Shown here piece after piece: positions 18,918-27,500 of a DNA stretch of 64,000 nt; position 1 is the stretch's first letter, and each line of letters opens with the position of its first letter. This DNA comes from Bacteroidales bacterium. Lineage in GTDB: Bacteria > Bacteroidota > Bacteroidia > Bacteroidales > UBA932. The notes beneath the pieces were generated by a model. The model saw only the letters and a program-made list of their open reading frames with translations. It did no database searches and was not told where the DNA came from. The DNA is taken from positions 124,001 through 188,000 of the forward strand of contig JAFRSW010000022.1 of the NCBI GenBank assembly GCA_017427385.1, read 5' to 3'. The position numbers were made by a program, and so were the translations under genes.

Positions 18918-18935
18918 GGTGGCGTTTTAAGGGGG

Positions 18936-18969
18936 TTCGTGGTCACCAGAAGCCTTATTTGACCACGAG
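18936..18969. repeat. Palindromic repeat, copy 2
   Basis: TCGTGGTCA (18937-18945) is mirrored by TGACCACGA (18960-18968). The interior CCAGAAGCCTTATT keeps CCAG and CCTTATT of copy 1. The two copies are offset by 52 bases. Confidence 0.75.
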
Positions 18970-19061
18970 GTGACCTATTGGGGCTGCCCCGGCCAAGCCA
19001 AGGCCGATCTATGGCCAATACAGCCCAACCCGGGCCAGCCGGGCCTCGGGCAACGGTCAAC

Positions 19062-19173
19062 GGTCAAAGCCAGAGCCAGGCCCGGGCTCGGTCAGAGCCA
19101 AGGCAATCAAAGCCGGGGTCGCCAGAGCCCGGATGGTCAGAGTCCGGCGGTCAGAGCCGGTAGTCAGAGAGGT
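19062..19173. repeat. Degenerate GGTCAGAGCC tandem repeat
   Basis: Copies or near-copies of GGTCAGAGCC occur at 19062, 19090, 19105, 19120, 19135 and 19149, with spacers of irregular length. The array runs into the last codons of the lipoprotein gene that ends at 19151. Confidence 0.55.
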
Positions 19174-20290
19174 TCTGGAGGCCGGGGAGTTTGAAGTAGG
19201 ATTCAACCACGTCGCCGCGGAGCCAGACCTGACGGCCTAGAAGCGAAGGGTTGTCTACAAGATTCAAAGCGTTGCGGATGTCTCCGGCGGCCAGCTGGAC
19301 GCTGAGGCAGCGTTCGCGGTCCGTGCACGTGGGTACATCCGCCAGGACAAGGTTCGTGCGTGATGAAAAGGGCCCTTCGAACGAGCACGATTTCGAACTC
19401 AAGTCTCCTCCCACGATATATCCGCATACCCATATGTCTTTTGAGCCGGCCATTCCGCGGGCCACACTCACGCTCACCGCATCCGGTACTACCGGCACGG
19501 GATTGTCAATCCCCGTGGAACTCCCGTCCCAATCGATCTCGGCAGAGGACCACAGCCGCACGGTATCCACCCGCACTGCAACATTCACTCCGGTCACCAG
19601 CATTGCCCTGGGCATGCTTTCAGCTATGCTCAGCCGCAGCGTCATGATCTCCCCCGGCCGCAACTCCAGACTGTGCACCGTAGAGGTCTTGCCCCCATCA
19701 TTAAGCAGTATGGCAACCCTACCGGGCTGGAAGAAGGCTGTGCGGGTTTCTCCGAAGCCGAAGGCAAGAGTCCCGGCCGAACTCCGAAGGAACAGGGCTG
19801 CTTCTTTATAGGTGGCCACGAACTTCTCGTCCAGCTTCAGCCGCAAGCCGGAATTCAGCTGACTCACAACGAGTTCCACATCCGCAACCTGTCCCTCGGA
19901 TAGAGTCACACTCCGGGTGTCGCCAAACTGTGGACAATCAAATTCCGGGTCTTTGAAAGTGCTGGAAAGCATGGAGATTGCATAGGTGTCCGGGGCAAGT
20001 TCGAACTCGGCCGGCCGCTCGCCCCAAAGGCCGCGGAAGGCGGTCTTGCCGTCGGAAGATGTCAGTGTGAGGATGTAGGCGTCGGTGTCGAAGGGGTCGG
20101 CGGTCGCGCGGGTGGCAAGGGCAGAAACACCGGAAGCTCCGTCAGCCAGCCCAAGCCGCAGCACGGCGGGTTCGACGTCAGCGGGTACGGGCACCAGGCA
20201 CGATGAAACACAGATGGCGGCGGCAAGCGCTGCAGCCGCACGGGAACTGCGGGCGGCGCGCAAAACAGGAAAAAGGACTTTTGTTTTCAT
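19151..20290 (-). CDS. Exported lipoprotein, DUF4493-like plus OB-like C-terminal domain
   Basis: The 379-residue protein has an alanine-rich signal region and lipobox ('AAAICVSSCLVP'). The middle (about 70-240: 'DTDAYILTLTSSDGK', 'YAISMLSSTFKDPEFDCPQF') matches the DUF4493-like beta-sandwich of Bacteroidales surface lipoproteins. The C-terminal 110 residues ('DIWVCGYIVGG', 'LAAGDIRNALNLVDNPSLLG', 'VWLRGDVVESYFKLPGL') match the OB-like DUF6359 domain that usually follows fimbrillin-like or secreted nuclease domains. The function is unknown; it is probably a surface protein. The last codons lie in the degenerate repeat array, so the C-terminus may vary between strains. Confidence 0.6.
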   Translation of the reverse strand: MKTKVLFPVLRAARSSRAAAALAAAICVSSCLVPVPADVEPAVLRLGLADGASGVSALATRATADPFDTDAYILTLTSSDGKTAFRGLWGERPAEFELAPDTYAISMLSSTFKDPEFDCPQFGDTRSVTLSEGQVADVELVVSQLNSGLRLKLDEKFVATYKEAALFLRSSAGTLAFGFGETRTAFFQPGRVAILLNDGGKTSTVHSLELRPGEIMTLRLSIAESMPRAMLVTGVNVAVRVDTVRLWSSAEIDWDGSSTGIDNPVPVVPDAVSVSVARGMAGSKDIWVCGYIVGGDLSSKSCSFEGPFSSRTNLVLADVPTCTDRERCLSVQLAAGDIRNALNLVDNPSLLGRQVWLRGDVVESYFKLPGLQNLSDYRL

Positions 20291-20321
20291 AAAGCGTTTT
20301 TTCCTGCAATAATATACAAAG

Positions 20322-20349
20322 CAAACTTAAAAATACCCCCTCAAACTTA
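20322..20349 (-). promoter_or_regulatory. Two -7 boxes before the lipoprotein gene
   Basis: Read on the minus strand, TAAGTTTG occurs twice, at 20329-20322 and 20349-20342, each a perfect TAnnTTTG match, 32 and 52 bases before the ATG at 20290. No -33 box is at the right distance from either. Confidence 0.4.
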
Positions 20350-20390
20350 TCACAAAGAACGATTATTTAAGTTTCAACACACGCAAACAT

Positions 20391-20431
20391 AAAAAAAATT
20401 CACGGGGTCCCGCATCACTGCGAGCACCCCG
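20391..20431 (-). terminator. Hairpin followed by a T run in the divergent spacer
   Basis: CGGGGT (20403-20408) pairs with ACCCCG (20426-20431). On the minus strand the hairpin is followed by GAATTTTTTTT. It could end antisense transcription coming from the M16 gene, or belong to a small leader RNA. Confidence 0.35.
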
Positions 20432-20490
20432 CTACTTAACCTAAACTTAAACTATGAAAAACTTCAGCGGCAAATGTATGCATTTTTTCT

Positions 20491-20498
20491 TACATTTG
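20491..20498 (+). promoter_or_regulatory. -7 box before the M16 peptidase gene
   Basis: TACATTTG is a perfect TAnnTTTG match 23 bases before the ATG at 20522. No -33 TTTG is seen. Confidence 0.5.
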
Positions 20499-20521
20499 TA
20501 CCACTATTATAAACAAAACAC

Positions 20522-23422
20522 ATGAGAATCATCAAATCACTACTCATTGCGGCACTGGCCCTTATGGCCGCCGCATCCTGCTGCAAGTACGAAAAAGTGG
20601 CAGGAGACCCCATGCATTCTAAAATCTACACCTTGGACAACGGTCTTAAGATCTACATGACCGTCAACAAAGAAGAGCCCCGTATCCAGACCTTCATCGC
20701 AGTTCGCGTTGGTGGCAAGAACGACCCTAAGGAAACCACCGGTCTGGCCCACTATTTCGAGCACCTCATGTTCAAGGGCTCCGAGCAGTTCGGCACCCAG
20801 AACTACGAAGAAGAAAAACCCTATCTGGACCAGATAGAGCAGCTCTTCGAAGAGTATCGCACCATCACCGACCCCGCCGCCCGCAAAGCACATTATCACA
20901 AGATCGACTCCGTCAGCTACCTGGCATCCCAGATTGCCATTCCCAACGAGTACGACAAGATGATGAGCATGATCGGCAGCCGCGGCACCAACGCCTGGAC
21001 CTCCTACGACGAAACCGTCTACACCGAGGACATCCCCTCCAACCAGGTGGAAAACTGGGCGAAGATACAGGCAGACCGCTTCCGTCACAACGTCATCCGC
21101 GGTTTCCACACCGAGCTCGAGGCAGTGTACGAGGAGTACAACATGAGCCTCACCAATGACGGCCGCAAGATGTACGAGAACCTCTACCAGGGCCTGTTCC
21201 CTCATCATCCCTACGGCACCCAGACAGTCCTGGGAACGCAGGAGCAGCTGAAGAACCCGTCCATCGTCAACATCAAGCGCACCTTCAACACCTTCTACCG
21301 CCCGAACAACATCGCCATCTGCCTCTCCGGCGACTTCAACCCCAAGGAGATGGTAAAGATAATAAAGAAGTACTTCGGCGACTGGGAGCCCAATCCGGAC
21401 ATCCCCAAGCTCGAGTTTGAACCCGAAGAGCCCATCACCGAACCCATCGTGAAGGAGGTTGTCGGCCTCAACGCCGAGATGTTCGCCATGGGATGGAGGC
21501 TTCCCGGCGCTCCCGACCTCAAGACCACAGCTGTCTCCGAGATTGCATCCAGCATCCTCTCAAACGGCCAGGCCGGCCTCATCGACCTCGACGTGAACCA
21601 GCAGCAGAAGGCCATGTACCTCTATGCCGGCGTCAACACCCAGCCCGACTACAGCTTCTTCATGGCAATGGGTATGCCCAAGCAGGGCCAGACACTGGAG
21701 CAGGTGAAGGATCTCGCCCTCGAGGAGATGGCCAAGCTCCGTGCAGGTGACTTCGACGAAGAGCTCATCACCTCCACCATCAACAACATCCGCCTGCAGA
21801 AGATGCGCCAGCTCGAGAGCAACCGCGCCCGCGCCAACATGTTCGTGGATGCGTTCATCGCCGGCATCGACTGGAAGGACGCCGCCCTCGACATCGAGCG
21901 CTACAGCCAGGTGACCAAGCAGGATGTCGTTGATTTCGCCAACGAGTATCTGAACGACAACAACTACGTGGTGGTGTACAAGCGCCAGGGCGTGGATGAG
22001 AACCAGAAGAAGATCGAGGCTCCCGCCATCACCCCCATCGCCACCAACCGCGACAAGCGCAGCGCATTCCTCGATGAGATCGCCGCTACCGAGGTGAAGC
22101 CTATCGAGCCTGCGTTCGTAGACTTCAACAAGGATATGAAGAAGTTCGACCTCTGCGAAGGAGTGGATGTCCTCTACAAGAAGAACGAAATCAACGATAT
22201 CGCTACCGTTCAGTTCGTGTTCAACCGCGGCACCGAAGATGAACCCCTCCTGAACTATGCTTTCACTTATCTCGAATACCTCGGCACTCCCGAAATGAGC
22301 AGCCAGGACATCGCACGCAAGATGTACGACCTCGCCTGCAGCTTCAGCATGAGCTCCGATGCCCACAGCACATCCATGCGCATCAGCGGCCTTAGCGAGA
22401 ACCTTCCCGCAGCGGTAAAGATCGTGGAAGACCTTCTCTACAACGCCAAGCCGGACGATGCCATCCTCGCCAATCTCAAACTCGACGCCCTCAAGAGCCG
22501 CGTGGACGCCAAGGCCAACCAGCGTTCCTGCTTCAGCGCCCTGCAGCGCTACCTGTTCTACGGACCCGAGTTCATCAAGAACACAACCATCCCGAACGAT
22601 GCCATCATGGCTACCACTTCCGAGGCTCTTCTCACAGCCGCCCGCGAACTTGCCGGAAAGGGCCACGAGATCCTCTACTACGGCCCCGAGAGCGAGTCTG
22701 CAGTTAAGAAGATGCTTGCAGAGAGCCACAAAGTTGGTGAGAACCCTGAGGCTCTGGCAGAAAAGTACTCAGTACGCCAGCCCAGCGACAAGGCGGAAGT
22801 GATAATCGCTCCCTACGACTCCAAGCAGTTCTATTATGTTCAGTACACCAACATCGACGGCAAGTTCGATGCAGCCAACACTCCCGAGGTAACCCTCTAC
22901 AATGAGTATTTCGGCGGTGGCATGAACAGCATTGTGTTCCAGGAGATGCGTGAGGCCCGCGGCCTTGCCTACAGCGCTTACGCCGATCTTGAGGAACCTG
23001 CCGATCCTGAGAACGGATACATGTTCTACGCCTTCATCGCCAGCCAGAACGACAAACTGCGCAACGCTTCCGAAGCATTCAAAGATATCATCGAGAACAT
23101 GCCCGAGAGCGATGCCGCATTCGCCATCGCAAAGGACGGTCTGCTTTCCCGCATGCGCACAAAGCGCACCACCGGAATGGCTGTGCTGAACCAGTATCGA
23201 CAGTGCCGCCGTCTCGGCCTCTCCGAGCCCACCGACAAGGCCGTCTTCGAAGCCATCCAAGGCATGACTCTGGAGGATGTGAAGGCCGCCCAGCAGAAGT
23301 GGGTTGCCGGCCGCAATTACGTCTACGGCATCCTCGGCGATCCCGCCGACCTGGACCAGGCCTTCCTCAAGACCCTCGGCCCCGTGAAGCAGGTTACCCT
23401 CGAAGAAGTGTTCGGGTACTAA
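20522..23422 (+). CDS. M16-family zinc metallopeptidase lipoprotein
   Basis: The 966-residue protein has a lipobox-like start (MRIIKSLLIAALALMAAASC). The inverted zinc motif HxxEH is seen as HYFEH at 77-81 within GLAHYFEHLMFKG, and the third ligand region as 'ELEAVYEEYNM' about 75 residues on. The C-terminal half holds a second, inactive M16 unit with the R/Y pair of the family ('REARGLAYSAYADLEEP'). It is the long, two-unit bacterial type (pitrilysin/PqqL-like) and should degrade peptides in the periplasm or at the surface. A terminator follows at 23450. Confidence 0.88.
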   Translation: MRIIKSLLIAALALMAAASCCKYEKVAGDPMHSKIYTLDNGLKIYMTVNKEEPRIQTFIAVRVGGKNDPKETTGLAHYFEHLMFKGSEQFGTQNYEEEKPYLDQIEQLFEEYRTITDPAARKAHYHKIDSVSYLASQIAIPNEYDKMMSMIGSRGTNAWTSYDETVYTEDIPSNQVENWAKIQADRFRHNVIRGFHTELEAVYEEYNMSLTNDGRKMYENLYQGLFPHHPYGTQTVLGTQEQLKNPSIVNIKRTFNTFYRPNNIAICLSGDFNPKEMVKIIKKYFGDWEPNPDIPKLEFEPEEPITEPIVKEVVGLNAEMFAMGWRLPGAPDLKTTAVSEIASSILSNGQAGLIDLDVNQQQKAMYLYAGVNTQPDYSFFMAMGMPKQGQTLEQVKDLALEEMAKLRAGDFDEELITSTINNIRLQKMRQLESNRARANMFVDAFIAGIDWKDAALDIERYSQVTKQDVVDFANEYLNDNNYVVVYKRQGVDENQKKIEAPAITPIATNRDKRSAFLDEIAATEVKPIEPAFVDFNKDMKKFDLCEGVDVLYKKNEINDIATVQFVFNRGTEDEPLLNYAFTYLEYLGTPEMSSQDIARKMYDLACSFSMSSDAHSTSMRISGLSENLPAAVKIVEDLLYNAKPDDAILANLKLDALKSRVDAKANQRSCFSALQRYLFYGPEFIKNTTIPNDAIMATTSEALLTAARELAGKGHEILYYGPESESAVKKMLAESHKVGENPEALAEKYSVRQPSDKAEVIIAPYDSKQFYYVQYTNIDGKFDAANTPEVTLYNEYFGGGMNSIVFQEMREARGLAYSAYADLEEPADPENGYMFYAFIASQNDKLRNASEAFKDIIENMPESDAAFAIAKDGLLSRMRTKRTTGMAVLNQYRQCRRLGLSEPTDKAVFEAIQGMTLEDVKAAQQKWVAGRNYVYGILGDPADLDQAFLKTLGPVKQVTLEEVFGY

Positions 23423-23449
23423 TCTTTAACTTCAATAAAACGAAAAAAG

Positions 23450-23475
23450 GACAGGTAGAAGCCTGTCTTTTTTTT
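23450..23475 (+). terminator. Terminator after the M16 gene
   Basis: GACAGG (23450-23455) pairs with CCTGTC (23462-23467) across a 6-base loop, followed by eight T. An A run before the stem makes it able to work for the opposing tRNA-Arg transcript too. Confidence 0.8.
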
Positions 23476-23476
23476 G

Positions 23477-23548
23477 TACCCCCGAGGCGAATCGAACGCC
23501 TATCGTCGGAACCGGAATCCGAAATTCTATCCATTAAACTACAGGGGC
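23477..23548 (-). tRNA. tRNA-Arg (anticodon CCG)
   Basis: The 72-base cloverleaf on the minus strand has acceptor GCCCCTG with CGGGGGT, D arm GTTT...GAAT, anticodon stem TCGGA/TCCGA with loop TTCCGGT (anticodon CCG, reading CGG), and T stem AGGCG/CGCCT with loop TTCGATT. The discriminator is A; CCA is not encoded. Confidence 0.94.
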
Positions 23549-23584
23549 GCAGCGCGTCTTGCCGAACAGGGGCAAAACGGACTG

Positions 23585-23592
23585 CAAATATA
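23585..23592 (-). promoter_or_regulatory. -7 box for tRNA-Arg
   Basis: On the minus strand TATATTTG is a perfect match, 37 bases before the tRNA 5' end. It lies back to back with the fabD box. Confidence 0.5.
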
Positions 23593-23604
23593 CCATTTTT
23601 TTGC

Positions 23605-23612
23605 TATATTTG
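23605..23612 (+). promoter_or_regulatory. -7 box for fabD
   Basis: TATATTTG is a perfect match 23 bases before the fabD ATG. The -33 region is not evident. Confidence 0.5.
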
Positions 23613-23634
23613 TAGATTAGAACCTAAATCGGAT

Positions 23635-24525
23635 ATGAAGGCATACGTTTTCCCCGGACAAGGGGCCCAATTCCCCGGAATGGGCAAAGAACTCTACGAA
23701 AGCAGTCCAGAGGCCAAGGCCCTGATGGACAAGGCAAATGACATCCTTGGATTCAATATAACCGACATTATGTTCGGCGGCACCGACGAAGATCTGCGCG
23801 CAACAAAGGTCACCCAGCCCGCAATCTTCATCCACTCCGTCGCACTCGCCCTCTGCACCCCCGGTCTTGAAAAGCCGGATATGGTCGGCGGCCACTCCCT
23901 CGGCGAATTCTCTGCACTCGTAGCAGCCGGAGCCGTCAGCTTCGAAGACGGCCTCAAGCTCGTAGCCGTGCGCGCCAACGCAATGCAGAAATGCTGCGAG
24001 AAGGTGCCCGGCACCATGGCGGCCATCATCAACCTCCCCGACGAGACGGTGGAGAAAGTCTGCGCTGAAGTGCCCGGCATAGTCATCCCCGCAAACTTCA
24101 ACTGCGACGGGCAGATAGTCATCTCCGGAGAGAAGGAAGCCGTTCTCGCCGCGTGCGACGCCCTGAAGGCCGCGGGCGCCAAGCGCGCCCTTCCCCTCGC
24201 GGTGGGTGGAGCCTTCCACTCCCCGCTCATGGAACCCGCACGCGCCGAACTCGCAAAGGCCATCGAGGCAACCGAGGTCAAAGCACCCCGCTGCCCCATC
24301 TACCAGAACGTCACCGCCCTTCCCGAAACCGACCCGGTCCGCATCAAGGATAACCTCCTGAAGCAGCTCACCAGCCCCGTGCGCTGGACCCAGAGCGTGA
24401 AGAACATGCTCGCAGACGGCGCTACGGAGTTCACGGAGCTCGGCCCCGGAACGGTGCTGCAGGGCCTCGTGAAGAGGATTAGCGGCGCAGCAGAACTTGA
24501 AGTAGCGATCAGCGGAATCAGCTAG
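23635..24525 (+). CDS. fabD: Malonyl-CoA:ACP transacylase
   Basis: The 296-residue cytoplasmic enzyme loads malonyl groups onto acyl carrier protein for fatty acid synthesis. It shows the GQGAQ motif (8-12), the nucleophile elbow GHSLGE (86-91, S88), the arginine of AVRANAMQ, and the histidine in GGAFHSPLM. The start at 23635 (MKAYVFPGQGAQ) is the usual N-terminus; the open frame to its left runs through the tRNA and the M16 gene end and is not coding. A dispersed repeat begins at its stop codon. Confidence 0.95.
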   Translation: MKAYVFPGQGAQFPGMGKELYESSPEAKALMDKANDILGFNITDIMFGGTDEDLRATKVTQPAIFIHSVALALCTPGLEKPDMVGGHSLGEFSALVAAGAVSFEDGLKLVAVRANAMQKCCEKVPGTMAAIINLPDETVEKVCAEVPGIVIPANFNCDGQIVISGEKEAVLAACDALKAAGAKRALPLAVGGAFHSPLMEPARAELAKAIEATEVKAPRCPIYQNVTALPETDPVRIKDNLLKQLTSPVRWTQSVKNMLADGATEFTELGPGTVLQGLVKRISGAAELEVAISGIS

Positions 24526-24552
24526 ATTCCTTCGCTGCGCTCGGAATGACAG
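24525..24552. repeat. Dispersed repeat, copy 1
   Basis: GATTCCTTCGCTGCGCTCGG and then AATGACAG begins at the last base of the fabD stop. ATTCC and GGAAT form a short palindrome. A closely related copy lies in inverted orientation at 38581-38607. Confidence 0.7.
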
Positions 24553-24580
24553 AAGAAACTACATAATATATCGATATAAT

Positions 24581-27500
24581 ATGGCTAAAGAAAAAAAATT
24601 CATCACTTGTGACGGTAACACCGCAGTTGCAGGCATCGCATACCTCTTCAGCGAGCACGCGGCGATCTATCCTATCACACCCTCATCTCCCATGGCAGAA
24701 AACATCGACGAATGGGCTGCCCACGGGAAGAAGAACCTTTGGGGCGAGACCGTAAAGGTCACGGAACTTCAGAGTGAAGGCGGCGCTTCGGGAACAGTGC
24801 ACGGTTCCCTCCAGGCCGGTGCCCTCACCACCACCTACACCGCCTCCCAGGGCCTTCTGTTGATGATTCCGAACATGTACAAGATCGCGGGTGAAATGCT
24901 TCCCGCAGTGTTCCATGTGTCGGCCCGCGCGCTCGCATCGCACGCACTTTCCATTTTTGGTGACCATCAGGACGTGATGGCCTGCCGCCAGACAGGCTTC
25001 GCACTCCTCGCATCCGGCTCCGTGCAGGAAGCACAGGACCTCGCCGCCGTGGCGCATCTGAGCGCTATCAAGAGCAGCATCCCGTTCCTGCACTTCTTCG
25101 ACGGTTTCCGCACTTCGCACGAAATCCAGAAGATCGAGGCCATCGATGAGGATGACCTCCGCAAGATGGTGAGCACCAAGGCTTTGCAGCAGTTCCGTGA
25201 GAGGGCTCTGAACCCTGACGCCCCCGTCACCCGCGGCACCGCCCAAAACGGCGACGTCTACTTCCAGGCCGTCGAGTCCCGCAACAAGGTTTATGACGAG
25301 GTTCCCGATGTGGTAGCCCGCTACATGGGCGAAATCGGCGAAGCCACCGGACGCATCTACCGTCCCTTCGACTACTACGGCGACGCCAAGGCAGAGAACA
25401 TCATCATCGCAATGGGCTCGGTCACCGAGACCATACGCGAGACCATCGACTACCTCAACGGCCAGGGCCGCAAGTACGGCCTCGTGTCCGTCCACCTCTA
25501 CCGTCCGTTCAGCACCAAGTATCTCCTGAAGGCCATCCCGGCTTCCGTCAAGAAGATCGCCGTGCTCGACCGCACCAAGGAACCCGGCTCGCTCGGAGAA
25601 CCTCTCTACCTCGACATCAAGGCCGCCTACCAGGGCGTTGCCGACGCTCCCATCATCGTGGGAGGCCGCTACGGCCTGTCCAGCAAGGACACCACCCCTG
25701 CCCAGATCATCGCGGTCTACGACAACCTCGAGCTGAAGGCTCCCAAGAACGACTTCACCATCGGCATCGTCGATGACGTCACCTTCAAGTCCCACCCGAT
25801 CAAGAGCGAGGTCTCCAACGTGAAGCCCGGCACCACCGAGTGCAAGTTCTACGGACTCGGATCCGACGGTACTGTCGGCGCCAACAAGAACACCATCAAG
25901 ATCATCGGAAGCCACACTCCCAAGTACTGCCAGGCCTACTTCGACTACGACTCCAAGAAGTCCGGCGGCTACACCTGCAGCCACCTGCGTTTCGGCGACC
26001 TGCCGATCAAGGCTCCCTACCTGGTGTCCACACCTGACTTCGTCGCCTGCCACGTACCTTCCTACCTCGAGAAATACGACGTGCTGAAGGGCATCAAGGA
26101 AGGCGGCTCGCTGCTGCTGAACTCCATCTGGGACGAAGCGGAGACCCTCGAGCGCATTCCGGATCACGCCAAGGCCGTGATCGGTGCCAAGCACATCCGC
26201 CTCTACATCATCAACGCGACCAAGATCGCGGCGGAAATCGGCCTCGGCGGACGCACCAACACCATCCTCCAGAGCGCATTCTTCCGCATCACCGGCATCA
26301 TCCCCGCAGAGGATGCAGTCAAGTACATGAAGGATGCCGCCCTCAAGAGCTATGGCAAGAAGGGTGAGAACATCGTCAACATGAACTATGCTGCCATCGA
26401 CCGCGGCGGCGAGTACACCGAGGTGAAGGTCCCTGCAGAGTGGGCCAACATCACCGCCAAGTTCGAGAATCCCGGCAAGGCACGCCTGGCCCCTTCGTTC
26501 GTGAAGGAGATCGCCGACGTGGTGAACGCCCAGGAGGGTGACACCCTGCCCGTGAGCGCGTTCCTCCCCTACGCCGACGGCACCATGCCCGCAGGCACTT
26601 CCGCATTCGAGAAACGCGGCGTGGCCGTGGATGTTCCCGTCTGGAACGGCGACACCTGCATCCAGTGCAACAACTGCGCATTCGTCTGCCCTCACGCAGC
26701 CATCCGTCCTTTCCTGCTTACCGCAGATGAGGCCGCCGCTGCCGAGGCCGCGGGCGTGAAGTTCGTGGAAGGCAAGGCCAACCTGAAGGATTACAAGTTC
26801 GTCATGGGCGTATCTGTTGCCGACTGCACCGGTTGCGGCAACTGCGTGGACGTCTGCCCCACCAAGCCCGAGAAGAGCCTGGCGATGAAGCCCTACATGG
26901 ACCATGTGGCCGACCAGGAGGCATTCGACTATCTCAACACCAAGGTCGGATACAAGACCCCGCTCGATCCCAAGAGCAACCTCAAGGCCGCCCAGTTCAG
27001 CCAGCCGCTGTTCGAGTTCTCCGGAGCTTGTGCAGGATGCGGCGAGACTCCTTACATCAAGAACATCACCCAGCTCTTCGGCGACCATATGATGATCGCG
27101 AACGCTACCGGATGCTCCTCGATCTACGGCGCCTCCTTCCCTGCATCTCCTTACTGCACCAACGCACAGGGCCACGGTCCCGCATGGGCCAACTCCCTGT
27201 TCGAGGACTTCTGCGAGTTCGGCCTGGGCATGCATCTGGGCTCCGACCGCATCCGCGAAACCGTGGCTTCGCTGATGGAGAAGGGACTCGAGTGCACCAA
27301 GTGCTCCGACGAGATGAAGGCCCTCTACCAGAAGTGGCTGGACAACCGCAACGACTATGCAGTCACCCGCGAGGTGGCCGACAAGCTCGTTCCACTCATG
27401 GAGAAATGCGGCTGCGACGTCAGCAAGGCCCTGCTCGATCTCAAGCACTATATTCCTTCCCGCAGCCAGTGGATCTTCGGCGGTGACGGTGCTTCCTACG

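Larger units (their letters stand above)
18838..19150. other. Repeat-rich spacer without a gene
   Basis: This 313-base stretch between tRNA-Gly and the lipoprotein gene holds no believable gene. It contains the tRNA terminator, two copies of an imperfect palindrome (18884-18917 and 18936-18969), a GC-rich run of GGCCAAGCC-like words (about 18985-19050), and degenerate GGTCAGAGCC repeats that continue into the 3' end of the lipoprotein gene. Confidence 0.8.

Noticed and set aside
18773-19060. A 95-codon minus-strand frame across tRNA-Gly and the palindromes
   Set aside because: It is antisense to a complete tRNA and its terminator; the translation through the tRNA ([15 protein letters not shown]) is a familiar false call.
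20454-20525. A 23-codon frame (MKNFSGKCMHFF...) whose TGA overlaps the M16 start, like a leader peptide
   Set aside because: The likely -7 box of the M16 gene (20491-20498) lies inside it, so the message should begin after its ATG.
23203-23634. N-terminal extension of fabD
   Set aside because: The extension would run through the M16 gene end, a terminator, tRNA-Arg and the fabD promoter; MKAYVFPGQGAQ at 23635 is the family start.
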